Position numbers and translations under genes: made by a program
NCBI RefSeq assembly: GCF_001267925.1
Contig: NZ_CP011409.1
Span: 1,364,001 to 1,428,000 of the forward strand
Direction: 5' to 3'
DNA from: Herbaspirillum hiltneri N3
Lineage (GTDB): Bacteria > Pseudomonadota > Gammaproteobacteria > Burkholderiales > Burkholderiaceae_D
DNA: 64,000 nt
Shown: positions 8,045-16,033 of the stretch, piece by piece
Numbering within the stretch: position 1 is the stretch's first letter
Layout of the letters: each line of letters opens with the position of its first letter
The notes under the pieces: model-generated
Database searches by the model: none
The model's input: only the letters and a program-made list of their open reading frames with translations
Told to the model about the DNA's origin: nothing

Positions 8045-8842
8045 TTATACGCAGCGGGCAGTTAGTCCTCCATCGACGACAATGCTGGTGCCGTTCACAT
8101 AGCGTGCTTCCTCCGAGGCGAGGTAGAGTGCTGCGTAAGCGGTGTCCCAGGCGTCGCCCATTTTTCCTGTCGGGGAAAGCTTGTCGCGCTGCTCGATCAT
8201 GGAGTCCACGTTTCCGCCATAGGTTTTTGCGAGCGGTTCACGGATCAGCGGCGTGTTCATCAATCCGGGCAGGACGCAGTTGGCGCGAACGCCCTGAGCG
8301 GCATATTGCACGGCGATGTTGGTGGTCATGCTGATCAGCGCAGCTTTGGCGGCGCTGTAGGCCACGTAAGGAAATCCGATCCAGCGGACGCCTGCGATCG
8401 ACCCGATATTGACAATGGCGCCGCTATTGCGTGCAGTCATATAAGGCAGCACGTGTTTGCAGGCCAGAAACACGCTGGTCTGATTGACCGCAATAACGCG
8501 GTTCCAGCTTTCTTCCGAAGTTTCGACGGGGCCGCCAGTTTCGACGATACCTACATTGTTGTGCAGAACGTCGATCTGACCGTATTGTTCAACGCACGCT
8601 GCCGCCATGTCGCGCAAGTCCTCGCTGCTGACGACATCGGCCCTGAAGGACGAGCATTCGCCGCCTTCAGCGCGGATGATCGACTCGGTCTCTTGTGCGG
8701 CTTCGAGACGAAAGTCCACGGCAAATACCTTGGCGCCTTCGCGCGCATAAAGCGCTGCGGCCGCTTTTCCGTTCCCCCAGCCTGGGCCCGACGATCCGGC
8801 GCCGACCACGATAACGGTCTTTCCTTTCATGCGTTCCGACAT
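8045..8842 (-). CDS. SDR family oxidoreductase
   Basis: A 265-residue short-chain dehydrogenase/reductase. The nucleotide-binding loop is unusual: GAGSSGPGWGNGKAAA replaces the common TGxxxGIG and has several extra residues. The NNAG motif reads HNNVG. The catalytic Ser-Tyr-Lys set is present (NIGSIAG, then YSAAK), and the C-terminus ends in the usual IVVDGGLTA. The enzyme probably oxidises an alcohol with NAD(P)+. It lies between the TRAP binding-protein and dioxygenase genes on the same strand, so it is likely part of one catabolic operon. The substrate cannot be named from sequence. Confidence 0.9.
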   Translation of the reverse strand: MSERMKGKTVIVVGAGSSGPGWGNGKAAAALYAREGAKVFAVDFRLEAAQETESIIRAEGGECSSFRADVVSSEDLRDMAAACVEQYGQIDVLHNNVGIVETGGPVETSEESWNRVIAVNQTSVFLACKHVLPYMTARNSGAIVNIGSIAGVRWIGFPYVAYSAAKAALISMTTNIAVQYAAQGVRANCVLPGLMNTPLIREPLAKTYGGNVDSMIEQRDKLSPTGKMGDAWDTAYAALYLASEEARYVNGTSIVVDGGLTARCV

Positions 8843-8951
8843 GACATCCTCAATGATTCAATGATTGTTAGGTTTGCGGCAGCCACGTAGAGCGGAGGAG
8901 CAGATCCTACTCAGCGGCTGTTGGCGCTTATCCGTTTGATGTGATGACGGC

Positions 8952-9770
8952 TCACGCAGCCAAAGCTGATTGCGGCGCCGACTTGGCAGCATGCTCCGCA
9001 TATTTTCGGAGAACGTCGGCGCTCGTTGAGCGCACCGGGGTGAAGTCCTGATGCGCGATGAAGTCGGGGCGGGTCGGTTTGACGATGGCGTTGCTGACCG
9101 CCGAAAGCGTCAGATAGACGATGCGACGCGGATAGGGCGTGATATTGCCGGCAGAGCCGTGGACAATATTCGCGTGGAACATCAACACGCCCCCGGCTTT
9201 GCCGGTTGGCGTGACGATGCCGTTGCGCTCGACCATGTCGGTAACGGTTTTGTTGTCGAGCGTCCACAGGGGATACGACGTTGTCTGGGTATCGTGAGAA
9301 GACTCCAACGCGCCGGACTTATGGCTACGCGGGACAACCATGAGGGGACCGTTGATCGGCATGACCTCATCTAAAAACACGGCGATATTCATTGCGCGAG
9401 CCTCTGGCATGCCGTCGTCCTTGTGCCAGGTCGGGAAGTCCTGGTGCCATTGCCAGACCTCGCCTGTGAACGCAGCTTTGGCATTGATCTTGAACTGATG
9501 AATATAAACATCCTCTCCGAACAATTGAAAGACCGGCTCCACCAGGCGTTCATCAGACGCCAGTAATTTGCACCCCTCGTTGTATTGATGGCAGGCAAAT
9601 GCGGTGCGAGGCGTACCGTCCCTTTCACGCCAGATATCTGGACGTTGCGTTGCCAATACGGCGGACGAAGCGTCGCGCAAGGCCTTGATTTCAGCCTCCG
9701 AAAAACACTCGGGAAGAAATACGTAGCCGAGTTCATCAAAACGGGCGAGTTGTTCAGCGTTGAGTTTCAT
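8952..9770 (-). CDS. Phytanoyl-CoA dioxygenase family protein, ectoine-hydroxylase-like
   Basis: A 272-residue Fe(II)/2-oxoglutarate dioxygenase. The segment WHQDFPTWHKDDGMP closely follows the EctD signature and provides the iron ligands His109 and Asp111; the distal ligand is His204 in HGSAGN, and an Arg in YPRRIVY would bind 2-oxoglutarate. NGPLMVVPRSHKSG is also EctD-like. No ectoine synthesis genes (ectABC) are present, and the neighbours look catabolic, so hydroxylation of an imported amino-acid-like compound is more plausible than osmolyte synthesis. It is the first gene of the presumed operon and follows a 25-bp palindrome. An AGGAGA ribosome site precedes the ATG. Confidence 0.85.
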   Translation of the reverse strand: MKLNAEQLARFDELGYVFLPECFSEAEIKALRDASSAVLATQRPDIWRERDGTPRTAFACHQYNEGCKLLASDERLVEPVFQLFGEDVYIHQFKINAKAAFTGEVWQWHQDFPTWHKDDGMPEARAMNIAVFLDEVMPINGPLMVVPRSHKSGALESSHDTQTTSYPLWTLDNKTVTDMVERNGIVTPTGKAGGVLMFHANIVHGSAGNITPYPRRIVYLTLSAVSNAIVKPTRPDFIAHQDFTPVRSTSADVLRKYAEHAAKSAPQSALAA

Positions 9771-9823
9771 GTTGTCTCCTGGTTAATGGTTTTATATTCG
9801 GTTTTACACTATCGCTAATGTTG

Positions 9824-9848
9824 AATTTGGAATTCGGAATTCCAAATT
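9824..9848. promoter_or_regulatory. 25-bp palindromic operator candidate for the dioxygenase operon
   Basis: Two 12-bp arms (AATTTGGAATTC and GAATTCCAAATT) flank a single central base and match perfectly. The site lies 54 bases upstream of the dioxygenase start, in the promoter region. A related half-conserved copy (core TTGGAAT-N3-GAATTC) lies at the start of the nearby GntR gene, which makes that regulator the obvious candidate to bind both. Confidence 0.7.
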
Positions 9849-10198
9849 AAAATAAATGATAGACCCGTATTTTTTTCCGGTCAACGGAAAATTCATCGAG
9901 CCTGGTTTGAGAATAATGAGAAGGCCGAAACGAACAGTCGGTACTGTGGGCAGCGGCGAGACCCTGTCAATACAGAGGCACGCAGAACAATGGAGGGGGG
10001 GCTGGCTTGCGTCGATGCGCGGGAGATAAGGGGTATCTCTCGGCTCTCTACTGAGGAATTTGTGGGGGTGTTAGGACGTCAATCGCCAAGAGCGAAGAGA
10101 ATGTGAGGAAGACCGGACAGGCTGAAGGCAGGCAAGTAGCCTATCGCAGGCAAGTCTTGCCACGGGAACAGGAGAAGTGTCGCGTGAAAGCGTGAAGC
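9849..10198. other. Intergenic region with no recognised gene
   Basis: About 350 bases between the operator of the dioxygenase operon and the end of the GntR gene. No open frame resembling a protein was found. The sequence is less GC-rich than the neighbouring genes and purine-rich on the plus strand, and it contains a short near-repeat (AGGCAGGCAAGTAGC and CGCAGGCAAGTC). Confidence 0.4.
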
Positions 10199-10903
10199 TC
10201 AGGTAACTGAGCCGATGCCTTCATTCAGACGCCTGTTCAAATCCCTTCCTGCCCGCTCTATATGACGGGTTGCGGAATGAAAAGCGTCGTCGACGTTGCC
10301 ATTCAGAATATGTTCTGCGATGGCCTGGTGTTCTTGCCATGCGCGGACCGGCACTCCGGGGTCATTAAGCACAGCCATCATGGATCGCATCAGATGCGGC
10401 CATTGCCCTGCCATCATTTGTTCAATGGCAGGATTGCCACTCAGTCTGTAGATCGCCATATGAAAACGGAAATCGGCTTTCACCAGCACCGAAAGCGGGG
10501 CATTGAGTTTCATCGCGCTGATGCCGAGCTGGACTGCTTCATTAAGCCCGCTGATGTCATCTGCGCTCGCCAGTCCTTCCTTCATGCGCTGCGCCGCCAT
10601 CGCCGAAGCACTTGCTTCCAGAGACACACGAGCCCGGTAGAGGTGAACAATGTAGTCAGGGTTGACCGGTGAAACTTCCACCCCCTGCTTCCCGGCGTCG
10701 CGCACCAGTCCTTGATGCCGCAAAAGCTGCAGGGCGTGACTGATGGGCTGACGCGATACTCCAAGCCTGTCAGCCAGCACCGACTGTCGCACCCGCTCCC
10801 CCGGCTTCAGATCTCCGCTGGTGATTGCTTCGAGCAAACGATCATAGACCTTCTCAATGTAAAGAGGGCTCGGCGTTATTGAATTCTGCATTCCAATTTC
10901 CAT
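10199..10903 (-). CDS. GntR family transcriptional regulator, FadR/FCD type
   Basis: A 234-residue regulator with an N-terminal winged helix (DLKPGERVRQSVLADRLGVSRQPISHALQLLRHQGLV, residues about 30-70, read as one continuous motif) and a C-terminal all-helical FCD ligand domain containing the metal-binding pattern FRFHMAIYRLSGN and the two later His segments (EHQAIAEHI, ATRHIER). FCD regulators usually sense a carboxylate and repress an adjacent catabolic operon. A TTGGAAT-N3-GAATTC site overlaps the gene start, suggesting autoregulation. Met5 (MQNSITPS) is an alternative start. It likely controls the TRAP/SDR/dioxygenase genes downstream on the same strand. Confidence 0.9.
   Translation of the reverse strand: MEIGMQNSITPSPLYIEKVYDRLLEAITSGDLKPGERVRQSVLADRLGVSRQPISHALQLLRHQGLVRDAGKQGVEVSPVNPDYIVHLYRARVSLEASASAMAAQRMKEGLASADDISGLNEAVQLGISAMKLNAPLSVLVKADFRFHMAIYRLSGNPAIEQMMAGQWPHLMRSMMAVLNDPGVPVRAWQEHQAIAEHILNGNVDDAFHSATRHIERAGRDLNRRLNEGIGSVT
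10881..10896. promoter_or_regulatory. Second copy of the GntR operator core at the gntR start
   Basis: On the minus strand this reads TTGGAATGCAGAATTC, matching the core TTGGAAT-N3-GAATTC of the 25-bp palindrome at 9824-9848. It overlaps the first codons of the GntR gene, a position suited to autorepression. The functional link is inferred. Confidence 0.5.
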
Positions 10904-11087
10904 TGGCGAATGTTATCTGAGATCGTAGTGGATATCAATATGCCGCTTCAGAACCTCGTATGAGGGGGTCTTATGTCGAGCGATCATGAGACGGATTCAA
11001 CTTGGTTTTGCTAGAAAATTGCCCTGGCTCGCTGGCGTTATCCAAGCCATCGCATCGACACACTTTATTTTTTCATTGTCCTTATCA

Positions 11088-12305
11088 TCACCAACTGGTA
11101 TCCCGCTCCGCCGTCGATGAAATCTTGTGGATCGACAGATCGGCGCCTTCGAATTCCTGCTCCGGATCGAGGCGGATGCCGATGGCTCTTTTGAGCAGGC
11201 CGTAGACGATCCAGCCGCCGATGACGGCGATGGCGATGCCGAGCAGCGAGCCGCACAGCTGCGCCATGAAGGACACGCCGCCGAGGCCGCCCAGCGCTTT
11301 CATGCCGAAGATGCCCGCCGCCAGTCCGCCCCATGCGCCGCACAGGCCGTGCAGCGGCCACACGCCGAGCACGTCGTCGATCTTCCATTTGTTTTGCGTA
11401 CGGGTGAACATCCACACGAAGATCGCGCCGGCGATGCCGCCGGTGACCAGTGCTCCCAGCGGATGCATCAGGTCGGAGCCGGCGCATACCGCCACCAGTC
11501 CCGCCAGCGGACCGTTGTAGACGAAGCCCGGATCGTTCTTGCCCATCACCAGCGCCACCAGCGTGCCGCCGGCCATCGCCATGAGCGAGTTGAGCGCGAC
11601 CAGGCCGTTCATCTTGTCGAGGGTTTGCGCGCTCATCACGTTGAAGCCGAACCAGCCCACCGTCAGGATCCATGCGCCCAGCGCGAGAAAGGGAATGTTC
11701 GACGGCGGATGCGCGGCGATGGCGCCTTCGCGCGTGTAGCGGCCCCGGCGTGCTCCCAGCAACAGCACGGCGGGCAATGCGATCCAGCCGCCGACCGCAT
11801 GCACGACAATGGAACCGGCGAAGTCGTGGAACTCGGCGCCGAATGCGTCCTTGAGCCATGCCTGCACGCCGAAGTGCTGGTTCCAGGCGATGCCTTCAAA
11901 GAACGGATACACGAGGCCGACCAGCACCGCCGTGGCGATCAGTTGCGGCTGGAATTTGGAGCGTTCGGCGATGCCACCGGAAATGATCGCCGGAATGGCG
12001 GCGGCGAAGGTCAGCAGGAAAAAGAATTTCACCAGCTCAAAACCGCTGCGCGCCGACAGGACTTCGGCGCCGCTGAAAAAGCTGACGCCGTAGGCGACGT
12101 AATAGCCGACGAAAAAGTAGGCAATGGTCGACACCGCAAAATCGGCGAGGATCTTGACCAAGGCATTGACCTGGTTCTTGCGCCGCACGGTGCCCAGTTC
12201 AAGGAAGGCAAAACCGGCGTGCATGGCCAGAATCATGATTGCGCCGAGCAAAATGAAGAGCGCGTCGGCACCATTTTTGTGATCGTCCACGGAAAAATCT
12301 CCCAA
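11088..12305 (-). CDS. amt: Ammonium transporter, Amt family
   Basis: A 405-residue Amt/MEP channel with about eleven hydrophobic segments. The twin-His pore pair is present in VVHAVGGWIALP and WPLHGLCGAWGG, and the family motif FAFLELGTVRRKNQVNAL is in the first helices. It conducts ammonium across the inner membrane. No cleavable signal peptide is evident. No glnK/glnB gene adjoins it, which is less common since Amt is often paired with GlnK. Nitrogen control is still indicated by a sigma-54-like promoter (12341-12356) and an upstream NtrC-like palindrome (12428-12444). Confidence 0.92.
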   Translation of the reverse strand: MGDFSVDDHKNGADALFILLGAIMILAMHAGFAFLELGTVRRKNQVNALVKILADFAVSTIAYFFVGYYVAYGVSFFSGAEVLSARSGFELVKFFFLLTFAAAIPAIISGGIAERSKFQPQLIATAVLVGLVYPFFEGIAWNQHFGVQAWLKDAFGAEFHDFAGSIVVHAVGGWIALPAVLLLGARRGRYTREGAIAAHPPSNIPFLALGAWILTVGWFGFNVMSAQTLDKMNGLVALNSLMAMAGGTLVALVMGKNDPGFVYNGPLAGLVAVCAGSDLMHPLGALVTGGIAGAIFVWMFTRTQNKWKIDDVLGVWPLHGLCGAWGGLAAGIFGMKALGGLGGVSFMAQLCGSLLGIAIAVIGGWIVYGLLKRAIGIRLDPEQEFEGADLSIHKISSTAERDTSW

Positions 12306-12340
12306 TAATTGTGCAATAAAGTTTGAAAAGCACCTTATTA

Positions 12341-12356
12341 AGCAAAATTCATTCCA
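12341..12356 (-). promoter_or_regulatory. Sigma-54-type -24/-12 promoter of amt
   Basis: On the minus strand the sequence TGGAATGAATTTTGCT has the invariant GG and GC separated by exactly 10 bases and matches TGGCACG-N4-TTGCW at all but two core positions. It lies about 36 bases upstream of the amt start codon. Confidence 0.7.
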
Positions 12357-12427
12357 TTTCGGTGCAAATTTTTAAGCGTTTGAATTTGAAGGTGTTTTTT
12401 TTGAGGCGTTTGAAATTATTGGGAAAC

Positions 12428-12444
12428 TGCACGCAAATCGTGCA
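12428..12444. promoter_or_regulatory. NtrC-like enhancer site upstream of amt
   Basis: TGCACGCAAATCGTGCA is a perfect 6-bp inverted repeat with a 5-base spacer and matches the NtrC pattern TGCAC-N7-GTGCA. It lies about 72 bases upstream of the -24 element, a normal distance for an upstream activator site. Confidence 0.65.
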
Positions 12445-12662
12445 ATTGATGCGTCCGCTTGGTGCGTCACTGAAGACGAGTAGTGTGAGCAAATTTTGGC
12501 ATCTCGTTTGTGGGAGCGCCGGAAAGTGAAAGTAGTTTGAGGTTTTTCTGGGGCAACTTCGAAATGCGAAGGCAAGTCTGCTCCCGGCGGCATCTGTTCA
12601 TGGAACGGTCACATTGCATTGCTACATTGCAATTTTTCATGCTGCCAGCCAAGGAGTCCGCC

Positions 12663-14330
12663 ATGTCCGACGATCAATCCTCTTCTCAGTCTTCCCATTC
12701 TTCCCAGCCGTTACCTTCATCCGCCGCCGGCAATGACGGCAAGGCGCGCCGCGACTTCCTGCGCGATGCCGCGCTCGGGACCGGCGTGCTGCTGGCCGGC
12801 GGTACGCTTGCGCCCGCGTTCGCCGGGCAAGCGCCCGCCGTTGTGACCTCGGAACGCATGCGCCCGCAGGTCGACAGCGGCGCCATGAGCGGCGATATCA
12901 CGCGCGATACGGCGATGCTGTGGAGTCGCACCGATCGCGCGGCGCGCATGGTGGTGGAATATTCGGTCAATGAGAATTTCAAGGATGCGTTCACCGTCGT
13001 CGGTCCGGCAGCGCTGGCGCGCAACGACTACACCGCGCGCATGGACCTGCGCGGCTTGCCGGTATCGCAGCGTCTGTACTATCGCCTCCGCTTCCAGGAC
13101 TTGCAGCACGAGTCGGCGTGGAGTGCGCCGGTGACCGGCAGCCTGATCATTCCCGGCGGCGGCGAGCGCGACATCAGCTTTGCGTTCTCCGGCGACGAGG
13201 CGGGGCAGGGATGGGGCATCAACGAAGCCTGGGGCGGCTATCGCGTGTATGAAACGATGCGCCGCTTCAAGCCGGATTTCTTCATCCATTCGGGCGACCA
13301 GATTTATGCCGATGGTCCGATCCAGGCCGAGGTGACGCTCGATGACGGCAGCCTCTGGCGCAACCTGGTGACGCCGGCCAAATCCAAAGTGGCGCAGACG
13401 CTCGACGATTACCGTGGCAACTTCGCCTACAACCTGATGGACGCCAACAAGAAGCGCTTCATGGCGGAGGTGCCGTTCCTGGTGCAATGGGATGACCATG
13501 AAGTGCGCAACAACTGGTATCCCGGCCAGGTGATCGGCGCTGCGGAAAAGCGCTATCAGGAGCGCGAGCTGAACGTGCTCAAGCAACGTGCGCGGCAGGC
13601 GATGTTCGAATACAACCCGTTTCGCATCGACGTCGCCGATCCTGAGCGTATTTATCGCTCGTTCAACTACGGCCCGCTGCTGGAAGTGTTCATGCTCGAC
13701 GAGCGCAGCTACCGCGGCGCCAATTCGCCGAACCGCCAGCCGGCGCCGGGGCCGGACGCGGCTTTCCTGGGCGCGGCGCAGATGCGCTGGATCAAGCAGG
13801 CGCTGTTGCGCTCGCGCTCGACCTGGAAAGTGATCGCCAGCGACATGCCGATTTCCATCGTCGTGCCCGACCTGAATGCGGACGTGCCGCAAGGCACCTT
13901 CGAGGCGTGGGCCAACGCCGACAACGGCAAGCCCTCCGGTCGCGAACTGGAGGTGGCGGAATTGCTGCGCTTCATCAAGCGCCACAACATCAAGAACGTG
14001 GTGTGGGTGACGGCTGACGTGCACTACGCATCGGCCACCTACTACATGCCGGAGAAGGCGCAGTTCACCGACTTCAAGCCGTTCTGGGAATTTGTCGGCG
14101 GACCGCTGCACGCCGGCACTTTCGGTCCCGGCGAGATTGATCGGACGTTCGGTCCGGACGTGCGCTATGTCAGCATTCCCGCCGACATGAAGCAGAACCG
14201 CTCGCCGGCTGACTTGTATCAGTTTTTCGGTATCGGCAAGATCGACGCGAAGACCAAGGTCATGAGCGTGTCGCTGCACAATGTCGAGGGAAGCAAGTTG
14301 TATGGCGTGGAGATCGCGCCGGAAGTTTGA
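12663..14330 (+). CDS. phoD: Alkaline phosphatase D (PhoD family), Tat-exported
   Basis: A 555-residue PhoD-type phosphodiesterase/phosphatase. After a Ser-rich leader, ARRDFLRDAALGTGVLLAGG is a twin-arginine signal, as expected for PhoD, which folds with its Fe/Ca centre before export. An N-terminal PhoD_N domain (TRDTAMLWSRTDRAARMVVEYS) precedes the metallophosphatase core with FAFSGDEAG, FIHSGDQIYADG, QWDDHEVRNNW, EVFMLDERSYR and TADVHYASA. The core begins FSGDEAGQG where many relatives have SCQ. The start MSDDQSSSQ is taken because a GGAG site lies before it and the signal would otherwise be far from the N-terminus. The role is phosphate scavenging in the periplasm. No clear PHO box was found. 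Confidence 0.9.
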   Translation: MSDDQSSSQSSHSSQPLPSSAAGNDGKARRDFLRDAALGTGVLLAGGTLAPAFAGQAPAVVTSERMRPQVDSGAMSGDITRDTAMLWSRTDRAARMVVEYSVNENFKDAFTVVGPAALARNDYTARMDLRGLPVSQRLYYRLRFQDLQHESAWSAPVTGSLIIPGGGERDISFAFSGDEAGQGWGINEAWGGYRVYETMRRFKPDFFIHSGDQIYADGPIQAEVTLDDGSLWRNLVTPAKSKVAQTLDDYRGNFAYNLMDANKKRFMAEVPFLVQWDDHEVRNNWYPGQVIGAAEKRYQERELNVLKQRARQAMFEYNPFRIDVADPERIYRSFNYGPLLEVFMLDERSYRGANSPNRQPAPGPDAAFLGAAQMRWIKQALLRSRSTWKVIASDMPISIVVPDLNADVPQGTFEAWANADNGKPSGRELEVAELLRFIKRHNIKNVVWVTADVHYASATYYMPEKAQFTDFKPFWEFVGGPLHAGTFGPGEIDRTFGPDVRYVSIPADMKQNRSPADLYQFFGIGKIDAKTKVMSVSLHNVEGSKLYGVEIAPEV

Positions 14331-14340
14331 GCGAGGCAGC

Positions 14341-15141
14341 TCAGCGGCCCGGGCCGGACAGCTTCTGCGTGATCAGCTTGCAGGTCGACAGCAGCGGATC
14401 GATCAGGGCCTGCTGCAACCGGGCAGGCTTGCGGAACAGCGGAATGCTGATGCTGATGCAGGCGACCGGCGTGCCTTCGGCGCCGAAGATGGGCGCGCCG
14501 ACGCAGAAGATCTGCGCTTCGTTCTCTTCGCGGTCTTCGGTGTAGCCGCGCTGTTGCGCCACGGCGAGTTCGGCGCGCAGGACGTCGAGATCGGTGATGG
14601 TGTGCTCGGTGAACTTCTGCATCCGGACCGAGCGCAGCAGGCGGTTGCGGGTGGTCTCGTCGAGTGCCGCCAGATAGGCTTTGCCGACCGAACTGGAATA
14701 CAACGTCACGCGCGTGCCGACGCGCGAGGTCATGCGCACGGCTTGCGGGCTTTCCAGCTTCTCGATATAGACCATGCCGTTGTCGCTCGGTACGGCCAGG
14801 TGGACGGTCTCGCGGGTGGTGTCGCGCAGCTGTTGCAGGGCGTCGATGGCGGCGGTGCGCACATCCGAGCGCGCCCACGATTTGCTGGCGAGATTGATCA
14901 GGCGCGGGCCCAGTTCGAAATGGCGCGTGCGCGGATTTTCCACCACCATGCCTTCGGCTGTCAGCGCCGCCAGGATGCGATAGACGGTCGGACGCGGATA
15001 GCCGCTCAGCGCGCTGAGCTGGGCAATCGTCAGCGGCGCATCCTGATCGGCGATCAGTTGCAGCACGGCCATGAACTTGGAGAACGCGGCGGTGCCGGCG
15101 ATCTTCGGATTGTCTTCGGCGGCGGTGTCGGAGGTCGGCAT
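14341..15141 (-). CDS. IclR family transcriptional regulator
   Basis: A 266-residue IclR-type regulator: winged helix at the N-terminus (LTIAQLSALSGYPRPTVYRI) followed by the IclR effector domain with GKAYLAAL, RGYTEDREENE and GTPVACISISIP. The frame is open for 30 codons upstream; MPTSDTAAED or the Met three codons earlier (15150) are the likely starts, and no clear ribosome site separates them. It is the last gene of a same-strand cluster with two SDRs, an MFS carrier and a cupin dioxygenase, and is the natural candidate to bind the palindrome at 18817-18835 in front of that cluster. Confidence 0.9.
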   Translation of the reverse strand: MPTSDTAAEDNPKIAGTAAFSKFMAVLQLIADQDAPLTIAQLSALSGYPRPTVYRILAALTAEGMVVENPRTRHFELGPRLINLASKSWARSDVRTAAIDALQQLRDTTRETVHLAVPSDNGMVYIEKLESPQAVRMTSRVGTRVTLYSSSVGKAYLAALDETTRNRLLRSVRMQKFTEHTITDLDVLRAELAVAQQRGYTEDREENEAQIFCVGAPIFGAEGTPVACISISIPLFRKPARLQQALIDPLLSTCKLITQKLSGPGR

Positions 15142-15280
15142 GAGCGGCATGGGCGTCGGATGCAAAGCGGGAAAAATCAGCGGAAGGGCAGAACAGCAGA
15201 GGGGCATTATAGCCGAGGGGTTTCCCGGCACCGCCGATACGGCGGTGGCGATGCCGGGAAGGGAATGCGCTGCAGCAGGA

Positions 15281-16006
15281 TCAGGACACCAGATAGCCGC
15301 CGTCGACCGGCACTACGGCGCCGGTCATGAAGGAGGCAGCCGGCGTGCACAGGAAGGCCGCAACATTGCCGATGTCTTCCGGCGTGCCCCAGCGATTGAG
15401 CGGCGTGCGTTGCAGGATGGGGCCGGACCGCGCCGGATCTTCCTGCAGCGCCTGGGTCAGCGGCGTCGCGATCCAGCCCGGCGCCACCGCGTTGACGCGG
15501 ATGCCATCCGCAGCGTAAGCGATCGCCAGCGACTTGGTCAGTTGCGCCACGCCGCCCTTGCTGGAACTGTAGGCCGGCACCAGGCCGCCGCCGAAGAAGC
15601 TCAGCATCGACGCCAGGTTGACGATGCAGCCCTTGCTCTCCTTCAGCAGCGCACGCGCAGCCGAACAGATACGCATGGTGCCGGTCAGGTTGACGGCGAT
15701 GACCTGCTCGAAGACCTCGACCTCATGCTCGGCGCCGCGCTTGATGATCCCGGCGCAGTTGATCACGATGTCGAGCTTCCCGATGCCGGAGAACAGATTC
15801 CTGACGCTGTCTTCCGACGCCACGTTGAGTTCGGCCAGCGTGACGCCGGTGCCGCTGAACTCTTCCGTGGCGAACGGCGGCAAGCCTGCCGCGATGACCT
15901 TGGCGCCCATGGCGGCGAGTTGGCGCGCCACCGCGCCGCCGATGCCCTGGGTGCCGCCGGTGACCAGCGCGGTTTTACCCTGGAACAGGTTGGGTGTGAA
16001 TGTCAT
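15281..16006 (-). CDS. SDR family oxidoreductase (KduD-like)
   Basis: A 241-residue classical short-chain dehydrogenase: TGGTQGIGGAVA nucleotide loop, NCAGI, the catalytic Ser in LASMLSFFGG, YSSSKGG with the Tyr-Lys pair, and a C-terminal VPVDGGYLVS. The general appearance is of sugar-acid dehydrogenases such as 2-deoxy-D-gluconate/KduD enzymes, but the substrate cannot be fixed. It begins 27 bases downstream of the MFS gene on the same strand and is probably co-transcribed with it. Confidence 0.88.
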   Translation of the reverse strand: MTFTPNLFQGKTALVTGGTQGIGGAVARQLAAMGAKVIAAGLPPFATEEFSGTGVTLAELNVASEDSVRNLFSGIGKLDIVINCAGIIKRGAEHEVEVFEQVIAVNLTGTMRICSAARALLKESKGCIVNLASMLSFFGGGLVPAYSSSKGGVAQLTKSLAIAYAADGIRVNAVAPGWIATPLTQALQEDPARSGPILQRTPLNRWGTPEDIGNVAAFLCTPAASFMTGAVVPVDGGYLVS

Positions 16007-16033
16007 GTGCTTTCCTTCCGTACGAGAATGAAT

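Noticed and set aside
8952..9770. A true ectoine hydroxylase (EctD) in an ectoine operon
   Set aside because: The motif is similar, but no ectA, ectB or ectC gene is present and the neighbours are a TRAP binding protein, an SDR and an FCD regulator.
12717..14279. A 520-codon antisense frame over phoD
   Set aside because: phoD has a Tat signal and complete metal motifs on the other strand; this frame shows none.
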